Assembly: GCA_023134215.1 (NCBI GenBank)
Contig: JAGLUV010000107.1
Coordinates: 1-7,335, forward strand
Direction of reading: 5' to 3'
DNA: 7,335 bases
From: Candidatus Thorarchaeota archaeon
Lineage (GTDB): Archaea > Asgardarchaeota > Thorarchaeia > Thorarchaeales > Thorarchaeaceae
The translations under genes and the position numbers were made by a program. Below are positions 1 through 6,843 of this stretch, one piece after another (positions within the stretch are counted from its first letter, which is position 1; each line of letters opens with the position of its first letter). The notes below the pieces were generated by a model that ran no database searches, had not been told where the DNA came from, and was given only the letters and a program-made list of their open reading frames with translations.

Positions 1-36
1 CTCGTATTCACTGTTCAATCCACTGAGAGGAGGCTG

Positions 37-852
37 CTATCCTGACGACTCCTCAAGTTCCTCGGGTGGGAGTTCCAGTGGTGCTGAGGGGATACCCGGC
101 AGAGTTGGCAAGTCGAAGTATGTCTTTGCAAGAGATATGCTTGTGACGAACAATACAAGTGCTGTGATGACCGAAGCAATAAGGCGTTCCCAAGGGTAGA
201 TGAATGCGACTCCAATGAAAAGCAAGGCGAGAGCTTCAGGATCCATGCCAGCTGAGAAGACGTAGGCTGCAATTGTGGAACCTACGAGATGGTCCGCCAT
301 TACTGCGATGAAGCTGACCAACCATATGGCAAAGAAATTCAGCGATAGCTTCGAGTCTGGTTCGAAGTGCAGTGCATCACTCAACTGATGACCCACACCG
401 GGTATCAGGAAGAGCAAGACAAGTAGGCCCGCGATGATGTGAAGCCATAGAAATCCTATAGCAAGGCGTCCGATTGGACTTTGGATGAAAAAGCACAATG
501 CTACAATGTACACGATGAGAATCAATGCCACAGACTTTATTCTTGAACCTCTTACACGAAATGAGCCTGCAACGAATGCGCCAGTAGCTGGAGCCAGGGG
601 GGTCAATAGGCCGAATATGGCGATGCTCGGATTGACGAATCCGCCAGCAAACGAACCTATCAGAACTGCGATTGTGCCGAAGAATGGACCAAGAAGGAAA
701 CCGATAATCGCACCAGAAACCAGACCAAACGAAATCACCCCCCCACCGCCTATGCTCGGGCTGAAGGGAATAACCGTAACTACAAGATGAACCGCACCGA
801 AAACCCCAGTAAGTGCCCATGGGTATGCAACGGACCGTGTGAATGACGCCAT
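37..852 (-). CDS. Multi-pass membrane protein resembling an ECF transporter S component
   Basis: This is an integral membrane protein, about 271 residues from the ATG at 852. I see roughly seven hydrophobic segments, then a short hydrophilic tail of about 28 residues rich in Pro and Glu. The N-terminal half has the Gly-rich pattern ISFGLVSGAIIGFLLGP followed by GTIAVLIGSFAGGF, which is reminiscent of S components (substrate-binding subunits) of energy-coupling-factor vitamin and micronutrient importers. No substrate can be read from it, and no EcfA or EcfT gene is in the window. The start is uncertain. A GTG at 888 would add 12 residues but has no convincing ribosome binding site, whereas the ATG at 852 is preceded by GAGAGG at a 7-base spacing. 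It lies 66 to 102 bases after the DUF92 gene on the same strand and may be cotranscribed. The reading frame is confident; the family is an inference from pattern. Other small multi-pass families remain possible. Confidence 0.8.
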   Translation of the reverse strand: MASFTRSVAYPWALTGVFGAVHLVVTVIPFSPSIGGGGVISFGLVSGAIIGFLLGPFFGTIAVLIGSFAGGFVNPSIAIFGLLTPLAPATGAFVAGSFRVRGSRIKSVALILIVYIVALCFFIQSPIGRLAIGFLWLHIIAGLLVLLFLIPGVGHQLSDALHFEPDSKLSLNFFAIWLVSFIAVMADHLVGSTIAAYVFSAGMDPEALALLFIGVAFIYPWERLIASVITALVLFVTSISLAKTYFDLPTLPGIPSAPLELPPEELEESSG

Positions 853-954
853 TCTTAATCCTCTCGGATTCTCAAGCCATTCTTGCACCTTGACTGGATG
901 ATGGCTGATTATGAAATCGATACAAAACCAGTATTTGAAGGTGATGTGTCGGGC

Positions 955-1881
955 TCAGTTTTTAGACGACACCACTACCCAGAAGAAGAGGCCGCCAAGT
1001 ATCCAGATGAAAAGCCCAGCTCCAAGAACGATTCCCAGCGTTGCTCCCAATCCAGAAGAGCCAAGGTTCACGTGCATGTTGGTGAACTGCTTGTAGCCAC
1101 CCACATACTTAGTTTCGTAGTCACAGTGGAACTCCTTGTCTGTGATTGCGCCGCATATCTCGCATACGAACCTGTTCTGTGCGACCGCCCCCATGAGACT
1201 GTCAAGGTTGCAACCGATGAATGCTGTAAGCACTGAGAGCGGCACAATAAACAGCAACTGCTCAACAGAAGACACATACACACTAGCTGGATTCAACACT
1301 GCAAAGACTAAGGCAATCAGACCTATTATCAGACCAGCCGCGACCGAAATCAATTCCCCTAGGAGTGAAACTGCGCCTATGGTCCCTGCTGGCACCTTTC
1401 TCCTTAGGTTAGTGATTAGTCTTGGTTTTGATTTGCTGAAAACTCCGATTTCACTCGCTAGAGTGTCGGCGGAAGTTGTGGCCACCGCTCCCACAAAGCC
1501 TCCAAACATCCAGAATGGATCCACGGGTATTACTGATTGCGCCGCAAGTTGAATACCGATGGCGAAAATCATTGGGATGATGCCGCTTCCGAAGACATTC
1601 TTCCAGCTTCTTCTGCCCTTGCCTTCTTGCGCAAGGTCCTTCTTCGCCTTTGCTTTGTACTTGTATTTCGTGGCGATTCCAGCACTGATGAAGAAAAAGA
1701 GAAGCACCACAAAAGCAGGGGGCCCACCTGCAGCCCAGACTGTGAACCCTACGACGAAGGCAGCGATTAGACCAGATATATCAACAAAGCGAACCTTGTA
1801 TGTCAGGACTCCCAAGAAGCCCATGACGATCAGGCCTGAAACCACTGGGTGTGATAGCAACTCCAACTGCATCCGGTTCAC
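955..1881 (-). CDS. DUF92/TMEM19-family integral membrane protein, possible CTP-dependent polyprenyl-phosphate kinase relative
   Basis: This is a 308-residue membrane protein of the DUF92 (TMEM19) family with about seven or eight hydrophobic segments. Family hallmarks are visible: TTSADTLASEIG at about residues 135-146, KVPAGTIGAVSLLGE at about 162-176, and DSLMGAVAQ at about 227-235. After the last of these come CxxC at residues 240-243 and HxC at 252-253, a small metal-site-like insert I recall from archaeal members, then the VNLGSSGLGATLG segment before the last helices. The characterised plant member VTE6 phosphorylates phytyl phosphate using CTP, and the family is distantly related to dolichol and phytol kinases. 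A role in isoprenoid-phosphate metabolism at the archaeal membrane is therefore a reasonable inference, but no substrate is shown. The start is a GTG at 1881. An ATG three codons in, at 1872, has GTGA five bases upstream and may be the true start. TATA-like boxes and a palindrome lie upstream, so this probably begins its own transcription unit. Confidence 0.93.
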   Translation of the reverse strand: MNRMQLELLSHPVVSGLIVMGFLGVLTYKVRFVDISGLIAAFVVGFTVWAAGGPPAFVVLLFFFISAGIATKYKYKAKAKKDLAQEGKGRRSWKNVFGSGIIPMIFAIGIQLAAQSVIPVDPFWMFGGFVGAVATTSADTLASEIGVFSKSKPRLITNLRRKVPAGTIGAVSLLGELISVAAGLIIGLIALVFAVLNPASVYVSSVEQLLFIVPLSVLTAFIGCNLDSLMGAVAQNRFVCEICGAITDKEFHCDYETKYVGGYKQFTNMHVNLGSSGLGATLGIVLGAGLFIWILGGLFFWVVVSSKN

Positions 1882-1948
1882 GTCTTCGTTTTCTTTACCT
1901 TGTTACTTGGTAATCGCGTCGTTGTTAATCGAAGGTTGTTCTATGAGC

Positions 1949-1956
1949 ATATATTA
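1949..1956 (-). promoter_or_regulatory. TATA-like box for the DUF92 gene
   Basis: On the minus strand this reads TAATATAT, a fair archaeal TATA element. Initiation about 25 bases downstream, near 1927, would leave a leader of about 45 bases before the GTG at 1881. A second TATA-like stretch, TATAATA preceded by AAAGG, lies at 2004-2010 and is an alternative. Both were judged by eye. Confidence 0.45.
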
Positions 1957-1983
1957 GTTGATGGGCAAGTTGCCCGATTAACT
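1956..1983. repeat. 28-base imperfect palindrome next to the TATA-like box
   Basis: The core is GGGCAA-G-TTGCCC at 1963-1975, a perfect 6-base dyad with one central base. The arms extend outward as AGTTGAT on the left and GATTAACT on the right, which pair again apart from one mismatch and one extra base. It touches the upstream edge of the TATA-like box at 1949-1956, where BRE and TFB contact would be expected. That suggests a repressor or activator operator for the DUF92 gene. No T-run follows on either strand, so a terminator is less likely. Confidence 0.5.
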
Positions 1984-2121
1984 CATGGCGCTCGTCCTGC
2001 TCCTATTATACCTTTGCAACGGATATCAAAAATCGTCGAAGTTTGAATCGCTAGAATTGCTAATTTCACTGGGGTGGAGCCCTTGATTTGCGCAAAACGG
2101 TTCCGCGTCAAAGGAGATGAG

Positions 2122-5100
2122 CTAGTATACGGCGAAGGTCTTCTCTTCGCATTTCACCGCGCGCGTAGGCAATGATATCTCTCCGTGAATGATTGTGGCA
2201 TCCAAGTAGTACCCCGTTATGGTTTCCAACTGGGGCGTGGTCCAACGAACCTCCGTCTTGAACTCAGTTTCAGATTTGGGGATCGGCAGTTGGAATTCCT
2301 TTACCACTTCTCTTTTGGACATCACACGCAGAGAAACCGCCAAGTTTTCCCAACCTCGCTTAACGGCTTGAACACGAACCCCAATCACGATGTCCGACTC
2401 ACGCGGAACGAGGCCTGGTATCTCCTCACCCCTGTCATCCTTGATAGAGAAACGCACATGGAAGAGTGGTTCATCGATAGCCTTCACCTTGAATCTATGC
2501 CTTTTCTCCAGCAGCATGGTTTCCAGCCGCAAGGTTGCCTTTAGATGCGCGGTGCTCATTTCCGCACTCAAGGGTATTCTCACAGGAATCGCGAAGACGC
2601 GAGTTTCTTCAGTATTCAGATTAATCTCTCGACTGAATACTTCTTCCGTTCCAACTACTGACTCAAGACCCACTGACAGCATTCCTTTCATAGCTTCGGC
2701 AGATGAGCTGGTGACGTGAATCGCAGCATGAACTTGATCATCAGGAGAAACATATGTTGGGACTCCGCTGAAATTTAGACTAGCAGGTCTGGTTTCATCC
2801 ATGACTACAAGCGATATTTCTGCTGTCTTGTAGTCCATCTGGTTGTTTGCATAGTCTAGCTTGGCTACAAGGGTGACGCTTGTCGGTGCTTTCTTCGTTT
2901 TCGGCTCAGGTATGATGAATGGCCCGTACGCAAGAGACAGGTTCCTGCTTTGCTTGACCGCCTGCTTCAAGACAATATGTTCATCATTATCTGTGAATCG
3001 CAAAGACATAATCAAAGTAGCAGGTTCCCCCTGTTCCGTGTTGCGTCTTATTCTGAGCCAGCCTGCCACCTCGCCCCCTATGTGGGATCTATCTGGTGCC
3101 TTCAATGAATCTATGTTGGTTCTGACCTCGACATGGGCCACTATGAAGCCGTCAGATTCATTCGACGCAATTTCCATTCCCTTAGAAACCAGTGATGCCC
3201 GGATAGACGCAGTTCTTCGCGCCAGCATTCCCCGACCTGCAGGTGGAATCTGCCAATCGAATCCGAGCGGATTTGACATAGCCTCCAGAGCATCAACTTC
3301 TGCTATTAGGTGCGTTTCCCCTGTATCTGTCTTGTAATGAACAATCAGTCTTGAACCCTTGGGCACTTCATGTTGTCCAGCTTTGAGAACCACATCGCCT
3401 CTTAACATTCCCCCAGGACTGTGTGTTCCTTTGAGATTCGCTTGAATGATTATCTCTGGACCTCGTTTCACAAAACCAATGTAGAAGGGCTTCGACGTGC
3501 TAAGTGCGATTACGTTCTTATCATGGCTAATCAGTCTGATTCGCAGAACGCATCTCTCGACCCCTTTTGAGGCGTCTGCAGATACCACTAGAGGTGGCAG
3601 GTCAGACGACTCGAAGAAGAGAAGGTCCCCTCCCTCAATAACAATGGGGTAGTGCACGTTGGAAATGACAGTTTCTTTCTTTGGGTTAATCACTGCAATC
3701 TCGCAAGTGACTGTAGTTCTCGTGGGGTAGTTTGTGTCTATCTCACCGGAAAACAGGATTGGAGTCTTGCTGTCCGCAAACTGCGTAGTTGTGGCCGGCT
3801 TAACGCTTGCTGTCATCCAGTATGTATTGATAGTGCTTCTCAGGGGGATATCCTTACCAGCGACACCGATTGATGCAATGATGTTGTATGCATGGACCTG
3901 CCGCTTAGTTGAGAATGTAATCCGAGCGACATGAATCTCGCCCGATTCGATTCTCAAAATTGGTAGGATGTTCTGTTCTGTAACATTCCTTTCAGAATCT
4001 TCTATGCTGTAGGATACAGTGAGATTGTCAAGGTCTCGGTCGGTTCGATTTCGGATAGATATGTCAAATCCTGCTTCTTGACCCGCGAAGATTCTATCCT
4101 TATCAGTTATGATCTCTGGTTCAAGACCTTTCCACCAACAAAGCCAGGTTGGAAGTCGTGGGACCCCTTCCAGAGGATCGTATAACCAATTGGTGCAACA
4201 TTCCCTAGTGATACTTCCTAGGCGTCCAAGTAATGTGACCATGTTTTGTTCCGACTTCGCGTAGACATCAAGCTGGTAGTCCGCACATGTAGTTCTCAGC
4301 TCCACAAACTCGCTCCCAAATACTGACACCATCAAGGGTTGCATGAATGGGTTATCGAGGGCTCTCATATCTTCGAGCTCATCTCTGATGAGGTAGAGCA
4401 TCGATGCAACAGCATCTCCCATGAACCGATTCCGCTGGGTAATGTCCAATGTTCCATCATCATTAACTGGATGGTTGTAGATCTTCATGAACTCCGGACT
4501 CTTCTTGTCCTCTCCCGGATTGAACGGTCCCCACAGACCAGCCGCAATGGCAGAAGCTCTATTGGCGGCAATCGACTTGACTCCCATATCCGGAATGGGC
4601 ATTCCTTTCGCGGACATTCGTATTGCCTTCAGGGCGAGAGCCTGCAAGATCAAGGCGATACCGACCCTTCGAGGGACTGATAACTGTGTGTCAAAGACTC
4701 TGACCTCTATTGTACCATAATCCGTGAATGGGTACATATCTACCATTCTTGCGAAGCTACGATTAACGTGCTTTGCAAAGAATTCCTTGTCTGGTTCTTT
4801 CATGTACGGTATGAGCTCGAACTCATTTGTGGGTCCCATCTGTGTCGTATTCTTAAGAAGCCTGATTGACCTCTTGCATCTTGGAGCGCGTGTTCTTCCT
4901 TCTGAATCGATATAGACCTCATCTGTGGGCTTCTTGTTTTCAAATGGGGAGTTCACGGACAACGCAATCAGATGAGGAGTGAAGTTTCGGATCATATTGT
5001 AGACCGCAAGGCGTGAACTTTCTTCGACCTCGGGACTGAGGATATGATGGTGTTCTCCAAATGAGAGATTCCTCATGTATTCTTGGGTGGGATTTAGACC

Positions 5101-5559
5101 AGTTGAAATGAGTAGCACACGCTTGTCCTTGGGCAAAGCATCGTATGAGATTGCGATGAGTGTTTGAATCCACCATGCAAGTTCTTCTAGTGTTGTGCAT
5201 GGAGGTGTTGCCACTTCGAGTATCCACGTTAGGCTCGTGACATTCGGGTCGTGGCCGATAACGGTGTATTCCTTTGCCTCCCCTGCCGGGTCCTCGTAAT
5301 TCACTACGATTCTAGAACCACGCTCGCCTTCCTCAGTCTGTGATGAGTGCCTGTACTTGCTTCTGACAGAAGGCACACTTGCGGCTCTTATCCTCTTGTC
5401 AAGCAGGTTCTTCGCGCTGGACACCAGTCTATCGAATACATCGAGGATCTCCTCCCCCCGGAACCAGTTTCCATCTCTCATGATGACTTGGAGTTCAACT
5501 TCGATGCCATGTGGAAACGGCAATTGCATTTCCGCTGTTTCTGCCGTTTCCTCTGTCAT
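2122..5559 (-). CDS. GCS2-family (YbdK/EgtA-like) carboxylate-amine ligase fused to a long C-terminal beta-sandwich array
   Basis: This is a 1145-residue protein. Residues 1 to about 475 form a GCS2-type ligase domain. Members use ATP to activate a carboxylate, usually the gamma-carboxyl of glutamate, and join it to an amine such as cysteine. Visible motifs in order are HGIEVEL (17-23), LEVATPP (114-120), GEHHHI (168-173), the helix running into PHLIALSVNSPF (195-206), TIEVRVFD (283-290) and NRASAIAAGLWG (333-344). The acidic and basic positions expected in the active site, such as E20, E22, E115, E285 and R287, are present. From about residue 480 to the end the protein is beta-rich, with about six units of 100 to 115 residues resembling Ig, CARDB or arrestin-like sandwiches. 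GCS2 enzymes usually stop near 370 to 450 residues, so this extension is unusual. There is no signal peptide or membrane segment, so it is probably cytoplasmic. The ATG follows the upstream stop by 10 bases and has an AGGTG ribosome binding site. Substrates are unknown. The domain assignment is firm; the role of the tail is inferred. Confidence 0.93.
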   Translation of the reverse strand: MTEETAETAEMQLPFPHGIEVELQVIMRDGNWFRGEEILDVFDRLVSSAKNLLDKRIRAASVPSVRSKYRHSSQTEEGERGSRIVVNYEDPAGEAKEYTVIGHDPNVTSLTWILEVATPPCTTLEELAWWIQTLIAISYDALPKDKRVLLISTGLNPTQEYMRNLSFGEHHHILSPEVEESSRLAVYNMIRNFTPHLIALSVNSPFENKKPTDEVYIDSEGRTRAPRCKRSIRLLKNTTQMGPTNEFELIPYMKEPDKEFFAKHVNRSFARMVDMYPFTDYGTIEVRVFDTQLSVPRRVGIALILQALALKAIRMSAKGMPIPDMGVKSIAANRASAIAAGLWGPFNPGEDKKSPEFMKIYNHPVNDDGTLDITQRNRFMGDAVASMLYLIRDELEDMRALDNPFMQPLMVSVFGSEFVELRTTCADYQLDVYAKSEQNMVTLLGRLGSITRECCTNWLYDPLEGVPRLPTWLCWWKGLEPEIITDKDRIFAGQEAGFDISIRNRTDRDLDNLTVSYSIEDSERNVTEQNILPILRIESGEIHVARITFSTKRQVHAYNIIASIGVAGKDIPLRSTINTYWMTASVKPATTTQFADSKTPILFSGEIDTNYPTRTTVTCEIAVINPKKETVISNVHYPIVIEGGDLLFFESSDLPPLVVSADASKGVERCVLRIRLISHDKNVIALSTSKPFYIGFVKRGPEIIIQANLKGTHSPGGMLRGDVVLKAGQHEVPKGSRLIVHYKTDTGETHLIAEVDALEAMSNPLGFDWQIPPAGRGMLARRTASIRASLVSKGMEIASNESDGFIVAHVEVRTNIDSLKAPDRSHIGGEVAGWLRIRRNTEQGEPATLIMSLRFTDNDEHIVLKQAVKQSRNLSLAYGPFIIPEPKTKKAPTSVTLVAKLDYANNQMDYKTAEISLVVMDETRPASLNFSGVPTYVSPDDQVHAAIHVTSSSAEAMKGMLSVGLESVVGTEEVFSREINLNTEETRVFAIPVRIPLSAEMSTAHLKATLRLETMLLEKRHRFKVKAIDEPLFHVRFSIKDDRGEEIPGLVPRESDIVIGVRVQAVKRGWENLAVSLRVMSKREVVKEFQLPIPKSETEFKTEVRWTTPQLETITGYYLDATIIHGEISLPTRAVKCEEKTFAVY

Positions 5560-5569
5560 ATCTAAGCAC

Positions 5570-6370
5570 CTAGTGTCCTTGGAGGGATTCGAGTATCTGT
5601 GTTACGATGTCGGGCTCGCACGCCACAGACATCGATAGCGTTAGTTCGAATACCAGTAGATTGGTTTTAGTCGGTAATGCTCTCGTTATGGCATAAACCA
5701 GTGGTCCCCCTCCGTACTCTCCACTGTCAGACAGTACGGTCACACCGAGTTCTCCAAGAGTCCTCTCCAAGCGCTTGAATCGTTTCCTAGAGCCCTTGCT
5801 GTACCTCCTTCCAATGATTATGGTCCGATTGGATTCAAAAGGGCTAATCATTTCATCCCATCTGAGATTGACTACGAATGAACTGCCATCCAATGCTGGC
5901 AGGATCTCGGATTTGATTATTCTTACGACCTTATCACATGTCTCCACGGACTCCATGGAGTCACTTAGTCTAATCATCGAAGGCATCCCACGCCCTCTCG
6001 TCTTCATTTGATTCAGTGCTGGCTGTAGTGGGTCACTTCGTTTCAGAGTTGAAGGAATGCAAATAACCCCTGGTAGATCCCCTACAACATACTCACCCGC
6101 AGAGATGAGATCTTTCATTAGGTGTGAGTTCTCCAATGATGTCAGGTGTTTTTCCATGAGAGTTAAGGAGTGAGAGATGCTTTTCATTGCACGGATTATT
6201 CTCTCAAGATTAAGTTTCAGGGATTTCCTGACAGGCACACTACTCATGAACCTCGAACCACTCCAATCTAACTGTCTTCGAGATTCACAGTCTTCGCGAG
6301 CTGTTATTACCTTTGTTGGCACTCTGGCGAATGGTTCACGATATGATCTAGGTGTCTGCAACTTTTTCAA
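5570..6370 (-). CDS. Protein of unknown function, possible divergent N-formylglutamate amidohydrolase-like fold
   Basis: I do not recognise this 266-residue soluble protein with confidence. The first 90 residues are basic and mostly helical. The rest looks like alternating strands and helices: a strand ending in ICIPS at about 103-107, FVVNLRWDE at 165-173, TIIIG at 183-187, a Lys/Arg-rich helix at 190-207, VTVLSDSGEYGGGP at 210-223 and LLVFELTLSM at 238-247. The last segments recall the GG loop and the late strand with Glu in N-formylglutamate amidohydrolases. The usual PHSG histidine and other metal ligands are not evident, so the match is weak and activity is doubtful. The listed start is a TTG with a weak AAGG ribosome binding site, and it overlaps the upstream gene by 23 bases. 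An ATG at 6247, with GAGG just upstream, would give about 225 residues. It ends 10 bases before the GCS2-fusion gene, so the two are almost certainly cotranscribed and probably act together. Confidence 0.8.
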   Translation of the reverse strand: MKKLQTPRSYREPFARVPTKVITAREDCESRRQLDWSGSRFMSSVPVRKSLKLNLERIIRAMKSISHSLTLMEKHLTSLENSHLMKDLISAGEYVVGDLPGVICIPSTLKRSDPLQPALNQMKTRGRGMPSMIRLSDSMESVETCDKVVRIIKSEILPALDGSSFVVNLRWDEMISPFESNRTIIIGRRYSKGSRKRFKRLERTLGELGVTVLSDSGEYGGGPLVYAITRALPTKTNLLVFELTLSMSVACEPDIVTQILESLQGH

Positions 6371-6785
6371 AAACTGCCTTGGCTTTATTGCTGAGTTCCT
6401 CCAATCGATACCATACCGATTCTCTGCCCTTGCATTCCAGTAGGAGTTTGATTAGTAACTGGTAGTCGAATTCAGTCAGATCTTTTAGATGCGTCAAGGC
6501 CTCCTCATCTGTGAAGTGTTCTGCATTGACCCTGCCATCACGAAATCGTTTGGTGAGCGGATAAAGAGCCTTCTTTGCGGATTCAACCTCTATTCTTGCC
6601 GTTCGGTAGTTATCCTTCGGGTCCTTCATTAGGTACCCTCCGAAGAATGGCGTCATCCCTGCCCCAAGTGACGCGCGACCTAGCTCGTCCAGCACGTCCA
6701 TGGCCTCCTGGAAATGCTCGTGAGCGTCAGAGATACATTTCTTGATTGCTTTTAGCACTCGAGGTCGATCGGACACTTCTGTCAT
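6348..6785 (-). CDS. Small helical protein of unknown function
   Basis: This is a 145-residue soluble protein that I cannot assign to a family. It appears almost entirely helical, with amphipathic stretches at about 7-35, 58-81, 92-119 and 122-142. A Gly-rich turn containing GAGMTPFFGGY at about 41-51 lies between the first two helices. It has no membrane segment, signal peptide, obvious metal site or nucleotide-binding motif. Cysteines occur only at 17 and 118. The ATG is well supported by GTGAGG about eight bases upstream, and that ribosome binding site lies in the 3' arm of a small hairpin. The gene starts 58 bases after the ABC ATPase gene and overlaps the next gene if that gene's TTG start is right. 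Its position suggests a partner or adaptor for the two downstream proteins, but no function can be read from the sequence. Confidence 0.85.
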   Translation of the reverse strand: MTEVSDRPRVLKAIKKCISDAHEHFQEAMDVLDELGRASLGAGMTPFFGGYLMKDPKDNYRTARIEVESAKKALYPLTKRFRDGRVNAEHFTDEEALTHLKDLTEFDYQLLIKLLLECKGRESVWYRLEELSNKAKAVFEKVADT

Positions 6786-6793
6786 ATGAACGC

Positions 6794-6809
6794 CTCACGA
6801 TGGCGTGAG
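6794..6809. promoter_or_regulatory. Perfect inverted repeat overlapping the ribosome binding site of the 145-residue gene
   Basis: CTCACG at 6794-6799 and CGTGAG at 6804-6809 are perfect inverse complements around four bases. In the minus-strand transcript this forms a 6-base-pair hairpin whose 3' arm contains the GUGAGG ribosome binding site of the gene starting at 6785. It could modulate translation or be a protein-binding palindrome. No T-run follows, so it is unlikely to terminate the ABC transcript. Confidence 0.4.
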
Positions 6810-6843
6810 TCTTCGTGTGTGTCACCTGAGAGCGAGTTGAAGT

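Larger units (their letters stand above)
1882..2121. other. Intergenic region between the GCS2-fusion gene and the DUF92 gene
   Basis: This 240-base gap is the only sizeable non-coding stretch. Besides the TATA-like boxes and the palindrome it holds a perfect 10-base palindrome, TTTGCGCAAA, at 2087-2096, about 25 bases past the stop of the large gene. On the minus strand there is a T5 run at 2028-2032, about 90 bases past that stop, which could serve as a weak archaeal T-tract terminator. I see no tRNA, no other structured RNA and no supportable small gene in it. Confidence 0.5.

Noticed and set aside
25..33. GAGAGGAGG on the plus strand, a good Shine-Dalgarno match
   Set aside because: No start codon follows at a suitable distance and no supportable plus-strand gene begins there.
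377..820. 147-residue minus-strand open frame in another frame
   Set aside because: It is rich in Cys, Trp, Arg and Ser, typical of an out-of-frame translation, and lies inside the ECF-like membrane gene.
1136..1957. Overlapping plus-strand open frames of 138 and 132 residues
   Set aside because: They are mostly antisense to the DUF92 gene, whose family motifs fix the real frame; their translations look like shadows.
1956..1983. Terminator hairpin for the GCS2-fusion gene
   Set aside because: It is about 140 bases past the stop with no T-run after it, and its position against a TATA-like box fits an operator better.
2861..3337. 158-residue open frame on the plus strand
   Set aside because: It lies wholly antisense to the strongly supported GCS2-fusion gene and has no recognisable motif and no ribosome binding site.
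5044..5055. GEHHHI as a possible separate zinc-binding site
   Set aside because: GCS2 proteins carry a G-x-H-x-H type motif at this place in the catalytic domain, so it is explained by the family.
4940..5227. 95-residue minus-strand open frame
   Set aside because: It is an out-of-frame reading within the GCS2 catalytic domain, where the correct frame shows conserved motifs.
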